A DNA stretch of 64,000 nt, from assembly GCA_963971305.1 (NCBI GenBank), contig OZ020308.1, forward strand, positions 35,865,275-35,929,274. Reading direction: 5' to 3'. The position numbers and the translations under genes are program-made. Origin of the DNA: Arcuatula senhousia (taxonomy: Eukaryota > Mollusca > Bivalvia > Mytilida > Mytilidae). The notes beneath the pieces are model-generated. The model saw only the letters and a program-made list of their open reading frames with translations. It made no database searches and had not been told where the DNA came from. Numbering within the stretch: position 1 is the first letter of the stretch; each line of letters begins with the position of its first letter. Of this stretch, positions 1 through 12,700 are shown piece by piece.

Positions 1-568
1 ATATCTCAGACCAAAACAAGGCAGGTAGGTTTTTTTTTACATTAGAGTAATAGGGGGACATCTCTGACTTTAAACTGTCCTTGTTGTAAAATTGACAAAC
101 AAAACTTTCAGATAGGCATAAAATTTGAGGTAGGGGTAGGTTAACCTAAACACTCATTTTTTTGCCTTACAAAAGACACACTGAGCTTTATTTTCAACTC
201 TTATGTTATAAAAGAAAACAACTTAAAGTCTAATTGATATACATGTTTGACAGAAACAAAATTTCTTCATTCCATATGATGCATTTCCATCATTTAAAGT
301 TTCATCAAAATCGATCAAGCAGTTTAGGAGGCATTGTGCTTGTATGATATGTGGAGACAGATGGACAGACAAACAGACTCATATAAACTTGGTTTGTGGC
401 AGTTAAATTAATCATACAGCTAATTTTCCTCATATCTTTAATAACAAACACCAGTATCTCATTCTTCTTGGTAAGCACAATCACTTTAGCATCATTAACT
501 TGTCATTAGCACTATTTAAATTTGATCATGATGTAAGACAAAAAAAAAATTTAGTCACAAAAGATCAA

Positions 569-643
569 GGTCATCCTAAACTTGATGGTGTGCCTGACTT
601 TTAACACTAGGTCATCCTAAGCTTGATGGTGTGCCTGACTTTT
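569..643. repeat. 41-bp tandem duplication over the RFC2 stop codon
   Basis: The block starting GGTCATCCTAA occurs at 569-602 and again at 610-643 with about one difference. The second copy contains the RFC2 TGA; the first lies in the presumed 3' UTR. Confidence 0.9.
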
Positions 644-725
644 TACATAGTCTTGCTAACATGGCTGACATTTGTAGTAATGAGTTGACTCCCTCTGCTA
701 TTCTCATGTGTGTATAACCAATTTC
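612..725 (-). CDS. RFC2: RFC2 exon 9 and stop
   Basis: 114 nt encoding [19 protein letters not shown] to the C-terminus and TGA at 612-614. A poly-purine/pyrimidine tract precedes the acceptor. The last codons lie in a 41-bp tandem duplication described separately. Confidence 0.95.
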   Translation of the reverse strand, partial: EIGYTHMRIAEGVNSLLQMSAMLARLCKKSGTPSSLG

Positions 726-3700
726 CTGGAAAAAAAAAAGAACATTAATGCACTTTTGTACCAAAATGTAAGATCTTTGAAAATGTATATTTAGTGTACA
801 TGTATTATAATTCTCTACATCGCTTATTGGTGTTATTTTTATCATGTTTTGCATGTTGTTTGTCTTTGTTTAAACACCTACTTTCATGGGATAAAAAAGG
901 TAGTTGTATCAGATGAAGAAACCAAAGTGCCTAGTAGAAAATGCTTACATTTGACAAATAATCAACAGGACATATATATCAATGTAATTTTATCTAAACC
1001 ATTGGTTTCTTTAAATGCACATTATGGAAATTTTTGTGCATTTATCAAAATCTTTTGTACTTTTAAGATTGAAGATTCTTGTATGGTGTCGATTGAATGT
1101 TTTGCTCTTTACTCTGTCAAGGTGGTGTTTTCTAATGTTTTCTTTGCTAGGGTAAAACCCTTATTCTAAATATCATAAAAATATTCTTCAAACATTATTG
1201 CTCTTAAAAATCATTTTAATGCAGATGTTTTTTTCTATTTTGAACAAGAATATGTCTAAGGTTCATAATGTGTGTCTTACAACATTTAGGACTGATCATT
1301 TTATCATTATTGCTCTTTAAAATCATTTTAATGCAGATGTTTTTTTCTATTTTGAACAAAAATATGTCTAAGGTTCATAATGTGTGTCTTGCAACATTTA
1401 GGACTGATTGACAAACAGACGGACAAACACACCCAAACACTATTTGCCCTCCTAATTTCCTAGATGGGGCATAAAAAATAAAAATAGCAGTTTATAACTA
1501 CCAGTCTATTTGGTAACCCAAAAATTACCTTTATAAATTCTAACTTTGTGAATTCTGGCATACTGTGGTTTTTACAGACTCTGAACACTATGGTGATGAT
1601 ATCCTCTGGTGAGTAACCTAGCCTCCACAAGTGGGCCATGGTTTTGTACGCTTCCTCAATGTTACCGTTAACACAATGCTGTAACATGTCTTTGATAAGT
1701 ACAGGATGGGGTTCATCACACACCTGTAAAAAGAAGAAGTGTTTAAAACCATTAGAAGAAAAAAATATAAGATAAACAACAAGAACACCTTGACGACATT
1801 AGATTAAAGAGAATGAAAAAGAGTGTAGCGCAACATTTCAACATTTTAATTATTCGAGGAGAGATATAGAATTTGTACTTCTGGAAAAATGCATACATAA
1901 ATCAAAGAATTTAAATTTTGGACTTCATACTTTGGAACAACATTACCTATGATGTCACCCACCTTGACGATGTTATTGTTGAAGATGATGATGAGAAATC
2001 AAGATGGTGTAACTTAACAAGGACTTTTCCACCCCAGCTGAAGGCTGAATTGGGACATTCGATTCATAATTAATAATATATGGTTTGTCATAAATTGTGG
2101 AAGGAATAAATTGGCTTCTCACATACTAAAGCACTTAAATTTGTGGTAACAAGGGGTTGCACTAAGTCGTGCTAAGCATACCCCCACTCGGCCATTCAGA
2201 AAACAGGAAGTAGATGACCAACTGACCTGGAAAGGAGAGGCACGATACAACTCATCATGCTAAAGCTGTATACCAAATTTGAAATCAATCCCTTGTCTAG
2301 AAGCCGAGAAATCTGTTACGAAAAATTGTCTATTTTTGACCCATAAAAAGTCTAAGTCAGCTCAGAAAACAGGAAGTAGATGATGGACAGACCTGGAAAG
2401 GGGAAGCACGGTATAACTAATCATGCTAAAGCTGTGTACCAAATTTGAAACCAATCCATCCAGTAAAAGCCATGAAATCTGTTAGGAAAAATTTCACTTT
2501 TCAAATTTTTTACCCTAAAAAGTCTAAGTCGGCTTGAAAAACAGGAAGTAGATGATGGACTGACCTGGAAAGGGGAGGCACGGTATAACTCATAATGCTG
2601 AAGCTGTGTACCAAATTTAAAACCAATCTATCCAGTAGAAGCCGAGAAATCTGTTACGAAAAATTTCACTTTTCAAATTTTTTACCCTAAAAAGTCTAAG
2701 TCGGCTTGGAAAAAAGGAAGTAGATGATGGACTGACCTGGAAAGGGTAGGCATAGTATAACTCATCATGCTGAAGCTGTGTACCAAATTTGAAACCAATC
2801 CATCCAGTAGAAGCAGAGAAATTGACCCGGACGGACAGACGGACGGACGGACGGACAAGGTGATTGCAATATAGCCCCTCTCTTACGAGTGGGGGTAAAA
2901 TAAATGTTTATTAAAATGGAATGAGAATAAATACATATTTATTGATTCATAACTTGATGGTTTTTAAACAAATGAGGACAAATTCCAAAAATTATACGAG
3001 ACTTACCTTGGTTAAGTTGAAGTATAATTGGGATTCTATGAGTCATAGATTCACTGGAGGGCTAAAATGAGATAGTGCTGCGCATGTGCTTAAATCAGTC
3101 TTAAAAGCAATCAGGAGGTTCATTTAGGTCACATAAAGACGAAATAGTGATTGCTATAATATATTATTAATGCCTAGAACATGTACCGCGTACAAATGCT
3201 GGGAAGGCGGGTGGCATTTTAGCCCTCCAGTGAGTCTATGACTCATAGAATCCCAATTATACTTCAACTTAACCAAGGTAAGTCTCGTATAATTTTTGGA
3301 ATTCTATTTCGTCATCTCACTTCCGGTCAAAAATGAGACTTCAAAGCCTGTGACCGTACAGAATGAAACTTATGATTAAACATATACTCACCAATAATCT
3401 GTTAATGTTGAGGTCTAAACACTCCTTGAACAAACTTGTCCTCAGTTTCAATGTTCTTGTTATAATATTTAGCAAATGTTTTCTCTCTACTCCATCCAGC
3501 TTTATTCAAAATAACATCTAATGGTACAGAGTTAATACTTGCTTTAGAAGTAACAGCTGAGCGAACACTATGCGGACCATAAATCTTAGAGTCGATTCCT
3601 GCTGTCGACAAGATTGTTCTAATCCATCTTGAAATAGTATCTTTACTGATTTCTTTGTGTGGTTTAGTGTAACTTAAAAGTAACTTCGAACAGTTATTTC

Positions 3701-6700
3701 TAAACAAACTTGTCCGTTTCAAATATTCTTTAACAACAGTGTATATACACAAACGCCTATCTGGCGGATAAGCCTTAAAATGAACAAACATTTCCCGCTT
3801 TGAGGGTCTACTTTGCTTAAGAAGCCCATCATAACTAAAAACGTATTCTGAACGTAACTTTTACAATTATTTACAGAAAGTAAGTGTATGGACTGGGTTC
3901 TTGCAGCTCCAGTTAATGCAATAAGCATAGTTAATTTTAATGTTAATTCTTTCAAATTCAGACTTCTTACAGGTGATAATTTACGAAGCACAACCAATAC
4001 TTTATCCACATCCCAAGTAGATGAAATGGTCTTAAATTAAATACTCCTCGTAAATAACGGATAACCAAAGGATTCTGTCCAATTAAAACGCCATCTATCT
4101 TAATACCAAAAGCTGATAGAGCACCTCTAGTAGTATTCAAAGTACTATAACCTAAACCCAGATCAAACAAATATGTAAGATATTCTAAAATTTCGTTTAT
4201 ATGTGGCTGAAACTGATTAATTTTCCTTTCATGACAATATCGAATCCATCTTTCAATGCAAGATGAGTACTGTTTCTTAGTGCCTGTTTTCCAGGAGGAC
4301 ATAAGTATTTCGGTTGTCTTTTTAGAAAGTCCTGACTGTCTGAACTGTTCCCGGACAGGTAACATGCTATCAACACTAACTTCAATTACTTGTCTTTTAA
4401 AGGATGTTGACGTACCTTGTCGTGTGGTAGATAAAGTAACTGAGTTTTCCTCTGTAGAATACGAGGTGTGTCTATCAGCATTTGCATCAGAACGGAGAAC
4501 CATGGCTGAGTCGGCCATAATGGTATTACTATAATTGCATGTGCTTTGTCTGTTATCAACTTCTGTGTGCAGGAACCCAGTACACTGAAAGGTGGAAATA
4601 AATAAACACAATTAAATTTTCCCCAATCAATGAGGAAAGCATTTATATGACTAGCAAAAGGGTCTGGTTTAAATGCACAATACTGATCAATCTGATTGTT
4701 CAAACGGGAGGCAAAAAGGTCAATGTCTGGTGTTGTCCAGATTTTTACAATTGATTCGAATACACCTTCGTTCAATTTCCATTCAAGTTGATCATTAAAT
4801 GATCTGGACAAAAAATCTGCTTCAGTATTTAACTTTCCAGGTATATACGAACAAGAAATCCATACCTTGTTTTCTATACACCAAGACCAAATTGACTTCG
4901 AAAGAATATTACAATCTAAAGACTTGCATCCACCCATATTGTTTATATAAGACACAGCAGTACAATTGTCACATAAAATTTGTACATGTTTATTCACTAC
5001 TTTATCCTTAAAAGATTTTAAAGCAAAGAAAACGGATAACATTTCTAGGTAATTAATATGGTTTTCCCTCTCAACAACTGACCAATGACCACTTGCTTGA
5101 TCTGTTTCTACAACTGCACCCCAGCCTGTTAATGATGCATCGGTCTTAATAGTTATATCAGGATTACCCCGATTTATTATTCTAACCTGATCATGTATAT
5201 TATTTACCCACCAAAAAAGGTCTTCTTTCATTTTAACAGTTACAACCATAAATGCATCAAAGTCACCACAAGCTTTCTTGAGTGCTACAATTTTAGCTTG
5301 TTCTAATTGCCTATAATACAATTTTCCATAATCTACTGCAGAAAAACTAGAAACCAACAGTCCAATAACTCTAGCAACTTCTCTAATAGAAGCCTTAGAC
5401 TTGAATGAAAGACTTTCACATTCTTTCTTAATAAGATCTTGTTTTTCTTCAGGCAAGTAAACAATCATTTTTTCCGAATCAATTGTATTACCAAGAAATG
5501 TTATCGTTTTGCTTGGCTTAAAAATAGATTTATCTGGATGAATGATAAAACCTAAACCTTCCATTAAATTAACAGTTTCTGTAACATTCATTTGACATTC
5601 TACTACTGTGTCTCCAAAAAGTAAACTATCGTCTATATACCCTATGTTAACATAGCCTAAGCTTCTCAATTTTGCAAACACAGGTTTCATCAACTTTGTA
5701 AACAATCTAGGAGCAGATGCTAAACCATTATTGAAAAACTTTATCTTTCCATTTAAAGCATAAAATTTTTTTATGCTCTTCAGCAATATTAACACTATAA
5801 TATGCATGTCTGAGATCAACTGATGCCATAAATATGTCCTTTTTGACTAACAAAACTGCTTTTTCAAAAGAATCCATTTTAAAATGATGGTATACTACTT
5901 TTTCATTTAATCTTTTTAAATTTAAAATCATTCTAAATTCTCCATTCTTTTTAGGTCGAACAAAAATTGGAGACAAAAACATGTCTTTTTCATATTGAAC
6001 TTCTTTGATTATACCTTTTGGTATCAAATTATTAAAAATTTCATTATCAATTATCTCAGTTTCCTTTACGTTAAAGTTAACTCGAGCCTCAAAATATTTC
6101 TGTTTTGGACATACACCATCAATAAATTCAATATGACAATGCTCGACAATATCTAAAATGTTTGGGTCTGCTGTTATTTCACCCCATTTAGAGATAAAGT
6201 TTTTCAATCTACCTGCTTGGAAATCAGTACTAACCTGATCTAATTCTTCATGCCTCCCCTCTTGGGGTTTTTTGAACCCCCTGGGGTACTGTCATTTGTC
6301 TTGTACGAGTTGTCGTAGCTTCTTCTGACCATACCACGGCCTCGGCCACCTCTGCCACGGCCACCTCTACTATATCGTGACCTGCCTGTACTAAAGCCTC
6401 TACGCACACCCCTTCGTACAATTCGGCTTCCCAGTTTGTTACAGGTTTCAATTTCTTTAGCCGACTTAGACAAATCATCTCCGAAAAGAAAAGAGGTAAA
6501 TGGCAAAGAATGGGCACATAAGTGGACATAGTCCCAACATAAATCAGGCTTAATCAAGTCTTTCCTTAAAAGGTTAATTTGTCTATTACAGTGGCCCAGT
6601 AATGCCAGAGAATCATTACAGTTTTCAATCATATCATTACTAGTTTGATCATCTTGAGCCATTGTGTTTACAACCTTGGTAAGAATAATTGAAGCTTTAA

Positions 6701-9700
6701 TAACTGACTTTTCAATGTTCTGAAGTTTTTTATCTGTTTGCTGAGTTGTGGGTGTCATAAGATCCCAAACTAAAGGGTTTGTACGAACCACTGTTAAGCC
6801 TGTGCAGTTTTCAGGTCTAGTATTAACATCTTGCTTTGTCAATTCATTGTATTGTACCTCATCCATACCATTTTGGAAAAGGTCTGTTACATTTTCAGCT
6901 AAAGTCTGATCAACCTTAGTGGAGCATACCTCTTTAATCTTAAACCTTTTAGACATAGAGCTAAATTTACTAGGCGTAACAGAATCATCTTCAGCTTTTC
7001 TTTTCTCAGATTCATTATGAACTGACTCTTCGTCTATATCATCTACCTCATCTATATCATCTTCTTCACCCTCATAAAACTCAGTTTCTAAATTATCTAT
7101 TCTATCACACAGTGACTGTATTTTATTATTTTGAGCTTGCTGCCCAGCTTGTATGTTTTGCAACATTTCAATAATTGCTGAGTTGTCATCTGAACTGACA
7201 TTTTTACTAGAAGGTGTTACTGGTTTACTTCTAGAACTATAAGTTCGTTTGCCTAGACCCGATGTAGAGGGGGCAGATGTTGTACTTTTCGAAGACTGAG
7301 GGTCACCATGTCCCTTTTGTTTAGAAATTTCACTCTCATCTTTATCGAGCGCTTTGCCCCTTTTCTTTGAACTCGGGGTCTCATTTAAATCTAAATCTAA
7401 AAGAGCGTCTTCGTCTAATGATTTGGTTTTACTCGATACCATTTTTTCAGCCATTTTCCTGACCATGAGGCGAGCAAAGGCTGATTTACGGCAAATGCCA
7501 AATTACGACGCTATGTCGTAATTCTGTCGTAAAATGGTAAAAATTAATAAACAAAACCAATATTTTAAGCCAACCTCGTTGACTTTCTAATAACTTGTAT
7601 TTATTTATATATTTTGCCAACCGCGTTGACAAATATCTAAGACAACTACGTTGACTTAATAAAATTTATGACTGACTGTTAGGAGAAAGAAAAAATTTCT
7701 TCTCCAGTTCGAACCACGTCCGAACTCTAAGAATGCAGCCAGCACACTGATTTAAGCACATGCGCAGCACTATCTCATTTTTGACCGGAAGTGAGATGAC
7801 GAAATAGAATTCTTATTTGAGAGACAATCAACTTTTTTGGCCAATTTTCCCCCAATGTATACACAAAATTAAAAACAACAAAATTTTCAAAGGAATAGGC
7901 TCTGACTCTCTGGATCCACAACTGATATTGGTATTTAAGGTAGTACAGTGGAATAACACTGAGCATCTATTCTGAGCATGTAACAAAATTTAAGCAAAGG
8001 CAAAAACATTGCTGTTTAACTGTATGAAAATTGTTACTATGATAAATTATGATAGAAAAAAATAAGTTTGAAACAAAACCTAACTGTTATATTCATTTTA
8101 TAACCCTTCCCGTATTTTTTTTCAAGAGAGATAATTTGTTTGAAATGTGTATGGAAAATTCAGTTTTTCAAAATTTTTAGAAATTGAACAGTGACCCCAT
8201 GATTTTATACCTTAATTTCAAAGAACTAATCAAAATTGATGTGTTCACAAAATAAAATAAAAATCTATCCTGTGAAATTTGAAAAAAAAATATTGACCAT
8301 TTATCCCAATATAATCTATATAAAAATAACCAAATTTGAACTATTTTTTTATCAAATTTCTACAAACATTAAGCTAGGTGACCTATTCTTTTTATTTTAT
8401 CTTTCAAACATATGCACTCAGACACCTTTTAAGACAAAATTAAAGAAAATTCTATCCTACCAATTTTTTACTATTGTACTACCTTAAATCGACATCGGAT
8501 GGGGGTTGTGTGTGCAGCTTTTTTATTTTTCTGTTGGTGGTAGGTTAAAATGCATTTTTAGTGGGTGAGTAATGATTTTTGTTTACATTGGTAGGGGGTG
8601 GTTTTGAACAAAGTGTGTCCCTCCTTCCCATGTAAATTTTTATGGAACAGACAACTAATTAAACTTTCAAAAGTGATGAGATGTCTTTCTGTACACCCTT
8701 CTCTGTTTTGTTTTTTTTGTAATTTCTTTATGAACATTCCTTTAAAATTTGATCAGTGGTTTGTGAATCATATGATTTTCAGCATCTGTTTGTTTTATAA
8801 ATTTATCCAGATTTGTAATCTATATATTCCATTATTTTGAGCAGTAAACGTTACTTCAATATTGTAAAAATATGTAAACACGTAAATGTTACTTCAATAT
8901 TGAAAAAAATGTAAACATGTAAATGTTACTTCAATATTGTAAAAAAATGTAAACATGTAAATGTTACTTTAATATTGTTCAAAATGTAAACATGTAAATG
9001 TTACTTCAATATTGTACAAAATGTAAACATGTTAATGTTACTTCAATATTGTACAAAATGTAATCGAAAATACGAATCAATAGGACATCTCATTCTTTAC
9101 AAATATTACCTTGAATACATTTTCGCTGTTGACATGACCAAAGCCTTGAAATGTTGACTGTAAATTATTCAATGCCTGAAACAATAGAAGTACGATTGTA
9201 AATAAAATCACAAATGGTACTTGCATAGTAACACAAACTCTACCATAAAAAGTACAAGTAATAAATTTTTGAAGGTTTTTTTTTAGGGGGGATGGGTTGA
9301 TCATCCAGGCCACAAACATAAAAATCTGTCGAAGTAAAAATGGACAGATTTCATTTAACAGGAGGAAGGTGAGTGACTGACCTGAAACCAAATTCCATTT
9401 ATGGGATCCCATCCTGATGCTATATTCCAAAGTTGTTGCTGAGAAAACTGTTACGAAAATTTCCCTGCCTGCCCGAATATTCACCATTTTATAACCTGAA
9501 TTTTTACTCTGTGAAATCTGGCAAAAAATTTGCTCATCTCACAGGATCCATCCAACTGTCACCTAGACATTAATTCTGCTATAAACTTATCGCTCAAAAA
9601 TTTCTAATCTTTGGTCTTATTTCATAACTTGTGGACCTAAGTTCAATACCATTTACATGTGTGTTAGGGTTGTTGATGGTTGTTCTGTTGTGTAGTGTGT

Positions 9701-12700
9701 TTCTATAAAATTTATTGTAATATTGATTTTTACTGACTATTTCTCTGTTTTTGGATTACCAGACATTCCAATGCCATATCAATACTTCTTTCACTCTGTA
9801 TATAAACACACCGTTCCAAGATGGCTATGTCCCACCCACCTTAGACATAAGGCTATAGCAATGCATTGTCACAACGGTTCAAATGAGGATTTTTAGACTA
9901 AAGTTCCAGGATCTTTTAGAGTAAAAGTTTAAAGGTCCACCTGATGACATTAAATAGTCCCCAATAGGAGTCAGTTCCAGAACTTTTGAAAATAAATATT
10001 AAAAGGCCCTAAACCAAAGATGGAAGGGCCAGACCTTGGACCAGTGCTAATAGACCCTTTCATGGTTATTGCAGTCATGTTGGATAGGGGGCAATTTTTT
10101 TGAAAGGAGGAGAGAATAATATACAAAATCGGGAAAATATATGTGTGTTGCTAAGCAATAGAGCTGTTTTTATGACATTTTCCCAAATATTTGCCCCTAT
10201 CCAATATGGCTGCAATAACCATGAAAGGATCTATTTGAACCCCTGATCATTGTTTGTACAATAACTTTTTCTTATTTACCCACCTGTCGCATATCACCCT
10301 GGGCAGTAAACACTATAGCTTCCAATCCATCATCTGTATAACTGACTTTTTCTTCCTCACAAACTTCCAATAATCTTTTCAACACTTGCTGGTCTGTCAA
10401 TTTGGAGTATCGTAAAACTGCACACCGGGACTGTATGGGTTCTGAAAATACAAGTTTCAAAATATTCATGACATTCAAGCTAAGCCAAACAGAATAATCT
10501 GAAACTTGTTGGTGCTTTTAATTTTCAAGTTTTGTGATCATTTACTATAATAAAATAACTTGGGAAATGTCATAAAAAAAATTCCATTCATGCACAATAT
10601 ATCTTTGTTTTATAAAATGTTTAAAGGGTCATCATAAAGATAGGGATGTACTGTCAGCAAATATTTAATGGAATTCTTTTAACTCATACCTATTTTCTCT
10701 CCAGTATTTTGTGATGTATAATGTATAAGATTACATTAGTCTAGCTTAAAACAAAAGTTTAAGACATGGTGACTTAAGTTGCTGTCTATTCCAGACTTGT
10801 TTTAATGCCCCCATTTTATGCCTATCTGTGAGATGGTCATTTTTTTCAAACTTTTTTAGTAAAATTGCCATTGAGTGCCAGTATTCAAACTTTTCTAATA
10901 AAATCAACAACCATTGAAAGAAAGCAGAATTACCTTGCTTTTGAGTAAATTTACAAATCATTTTGTTTCAAACCATAAAATTGGCATATACTGAGCTAAA
11001 GCTTTTTTTCAGTTTATCCTAAATAATACAGTTGAAAGCGTAAACAGGTTTGCCATTCAATCTAGCTCTTGTTTAATCACAGGATGCTTTAACAGCCTTA
11101 TATCTAGTGGTATTAAATTATCTCCCCTGCAGAAAACAGCTAATGTGTTTTTAAATTTCTAACGATGACAACAACCATGGCGACCACATATAAACAATCT
11201 TCAATTTTCATTTATTGCGCATGGATCTGACTACTATTATATACGTGGGACATATTATGTTATTAAAGAATCTTTTCTGTTGCGTAAACAGTTGTTTATA
11301 AGGTCAACAAAAGTGCATATTTTAACAAATCGAGTGAAACTTGCTAGACGTTGGAAAAAAATAAAATGTCAACTCAACCTTTTAAAAATCACACAAGGCG
11401 TAAAACCTGCAGTACATTCTCGAAACTTGTGGGAATGTTAGGTCATTACCTTTTCAGTTTTAAAGTTATATTTTACTGTTATCAATTAACGATCCATTTG
11501 AATTAAATGTGTAACTATGAAAAACTTTCAAGGGACACAACCAAGTTCTATCTTTAATTTATAATAAACATGATAACAGGGAGGCATTTCTATTTTCAAA
11601 ATGGATGACTGAAGATTGAATTGGACTGTTGTTGATCCCAATTTACGGACACCGGTCAAAAAGGTAAACGTATTCTATGACGTAATCGAATTCATATAGG
11701 TAAATCGTGTACTTTTAATAAGAAGGTTGTCAAGACGGACTAGAAAAAAGGGTCTTTTTCTTTATTTTATTTTGACCTAACCTCTTGCAGTACATGTCTG
11801 AAAATTTGCAGATGACAAGATATATATTTAAAATAATAGTGTAATTTTTTCAGAATTTTTTATAACCGTTAACATTGTACGATCCATTTCAGTTGCACCG
11901 TATGCATTTTATAAATATCTACATAATAAAATGCATTATAAATGTAATTTGTTACTTTTATAAACTCTTTTTAATTCAGAATAGTTTATTTAAACAACAT
12001 AACTTAAAATAGAATGCACTTTTTTTCTAAAAAGAACTTTTAATTCACTTGACAACCAGGATAAACATTCGAATTGACTTTCCTATCTTTTCCGATGAAG
12101 AGCTCTCATTCTATTGTTTAAATACCACCGGTTTTCGGACTGTAACAGGACCTTTTACCTATGATTTTATCTGATGCATTACAAGCTAAGGCAAATCTGG
12201 TGGTCTTGGAGTAGATTTCCATTGTTCTTCTTAAGGCCTGCTGGGCACCATCTGTCATACTGAAAATAAAATTGATCCAGTGGGTGAGAAGGATATGTGA
12301 CTAGATTGCAGTCTTCCATGGAAGATGTTATTGCCTGCGTCTAAAAATATTTGGTAAACAGGAAGTAGATAAGATAGAGGCATAAAATTGCTTAACACCA
12401 TATAGTACTATAGGAGGAAGCTACATGCTAAATTCCAAGAGCCTGTGGCAAGTAGTTGCCTGGAAAACTGCAAAGGAAATTTGGTGGCGCCGTTTCACAA
12501 CACAGGATGTTGGATTCATGACAACTCAAGACAACAGATAGCATCATGACTCCAATATGTCTTTTAATGCACACATTAAAATATTGCAGGTAACATAACA
12601 AATGAATCCATAGTATATCATATGACTTTCTGGTTATACATTGTCCATGCTTTTCTCTCTTGTTTTAGATCAGAAGAATAATATGTATATACTTGTACAG

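Larger units (their letters stand above)
2981..7812 (-). mobile_element. DIRS-type tyrosine-recombinase retrotransposon
   Basis: A 4.83-kb element in RFC2 intron 7, same orientation as the host gene. On its coding strand the order is left terminal repeat (7812-7747), gag-like ORF, RT/RNase H/Dam-like ORF, tyrosine recombinase, internal complementary region (3338-3215) and right terminal repeat (3098-2981). No target-site duplication is evident, as expected for recombinase-mediated integration. Gag is open; the pol and recombinase frames are interrupted, so this copy is probably dead. The inverted termini plus complementary region separate it from Ngaro and PAT elements, which have split direct repeats. 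Confidence 0.92.

Noticed and set aside
849..1169. 106-codon plus-strand frame in RFC2 intron 8
   Set aside because: AT-driven open frame with no domain and no splice or promoter support.
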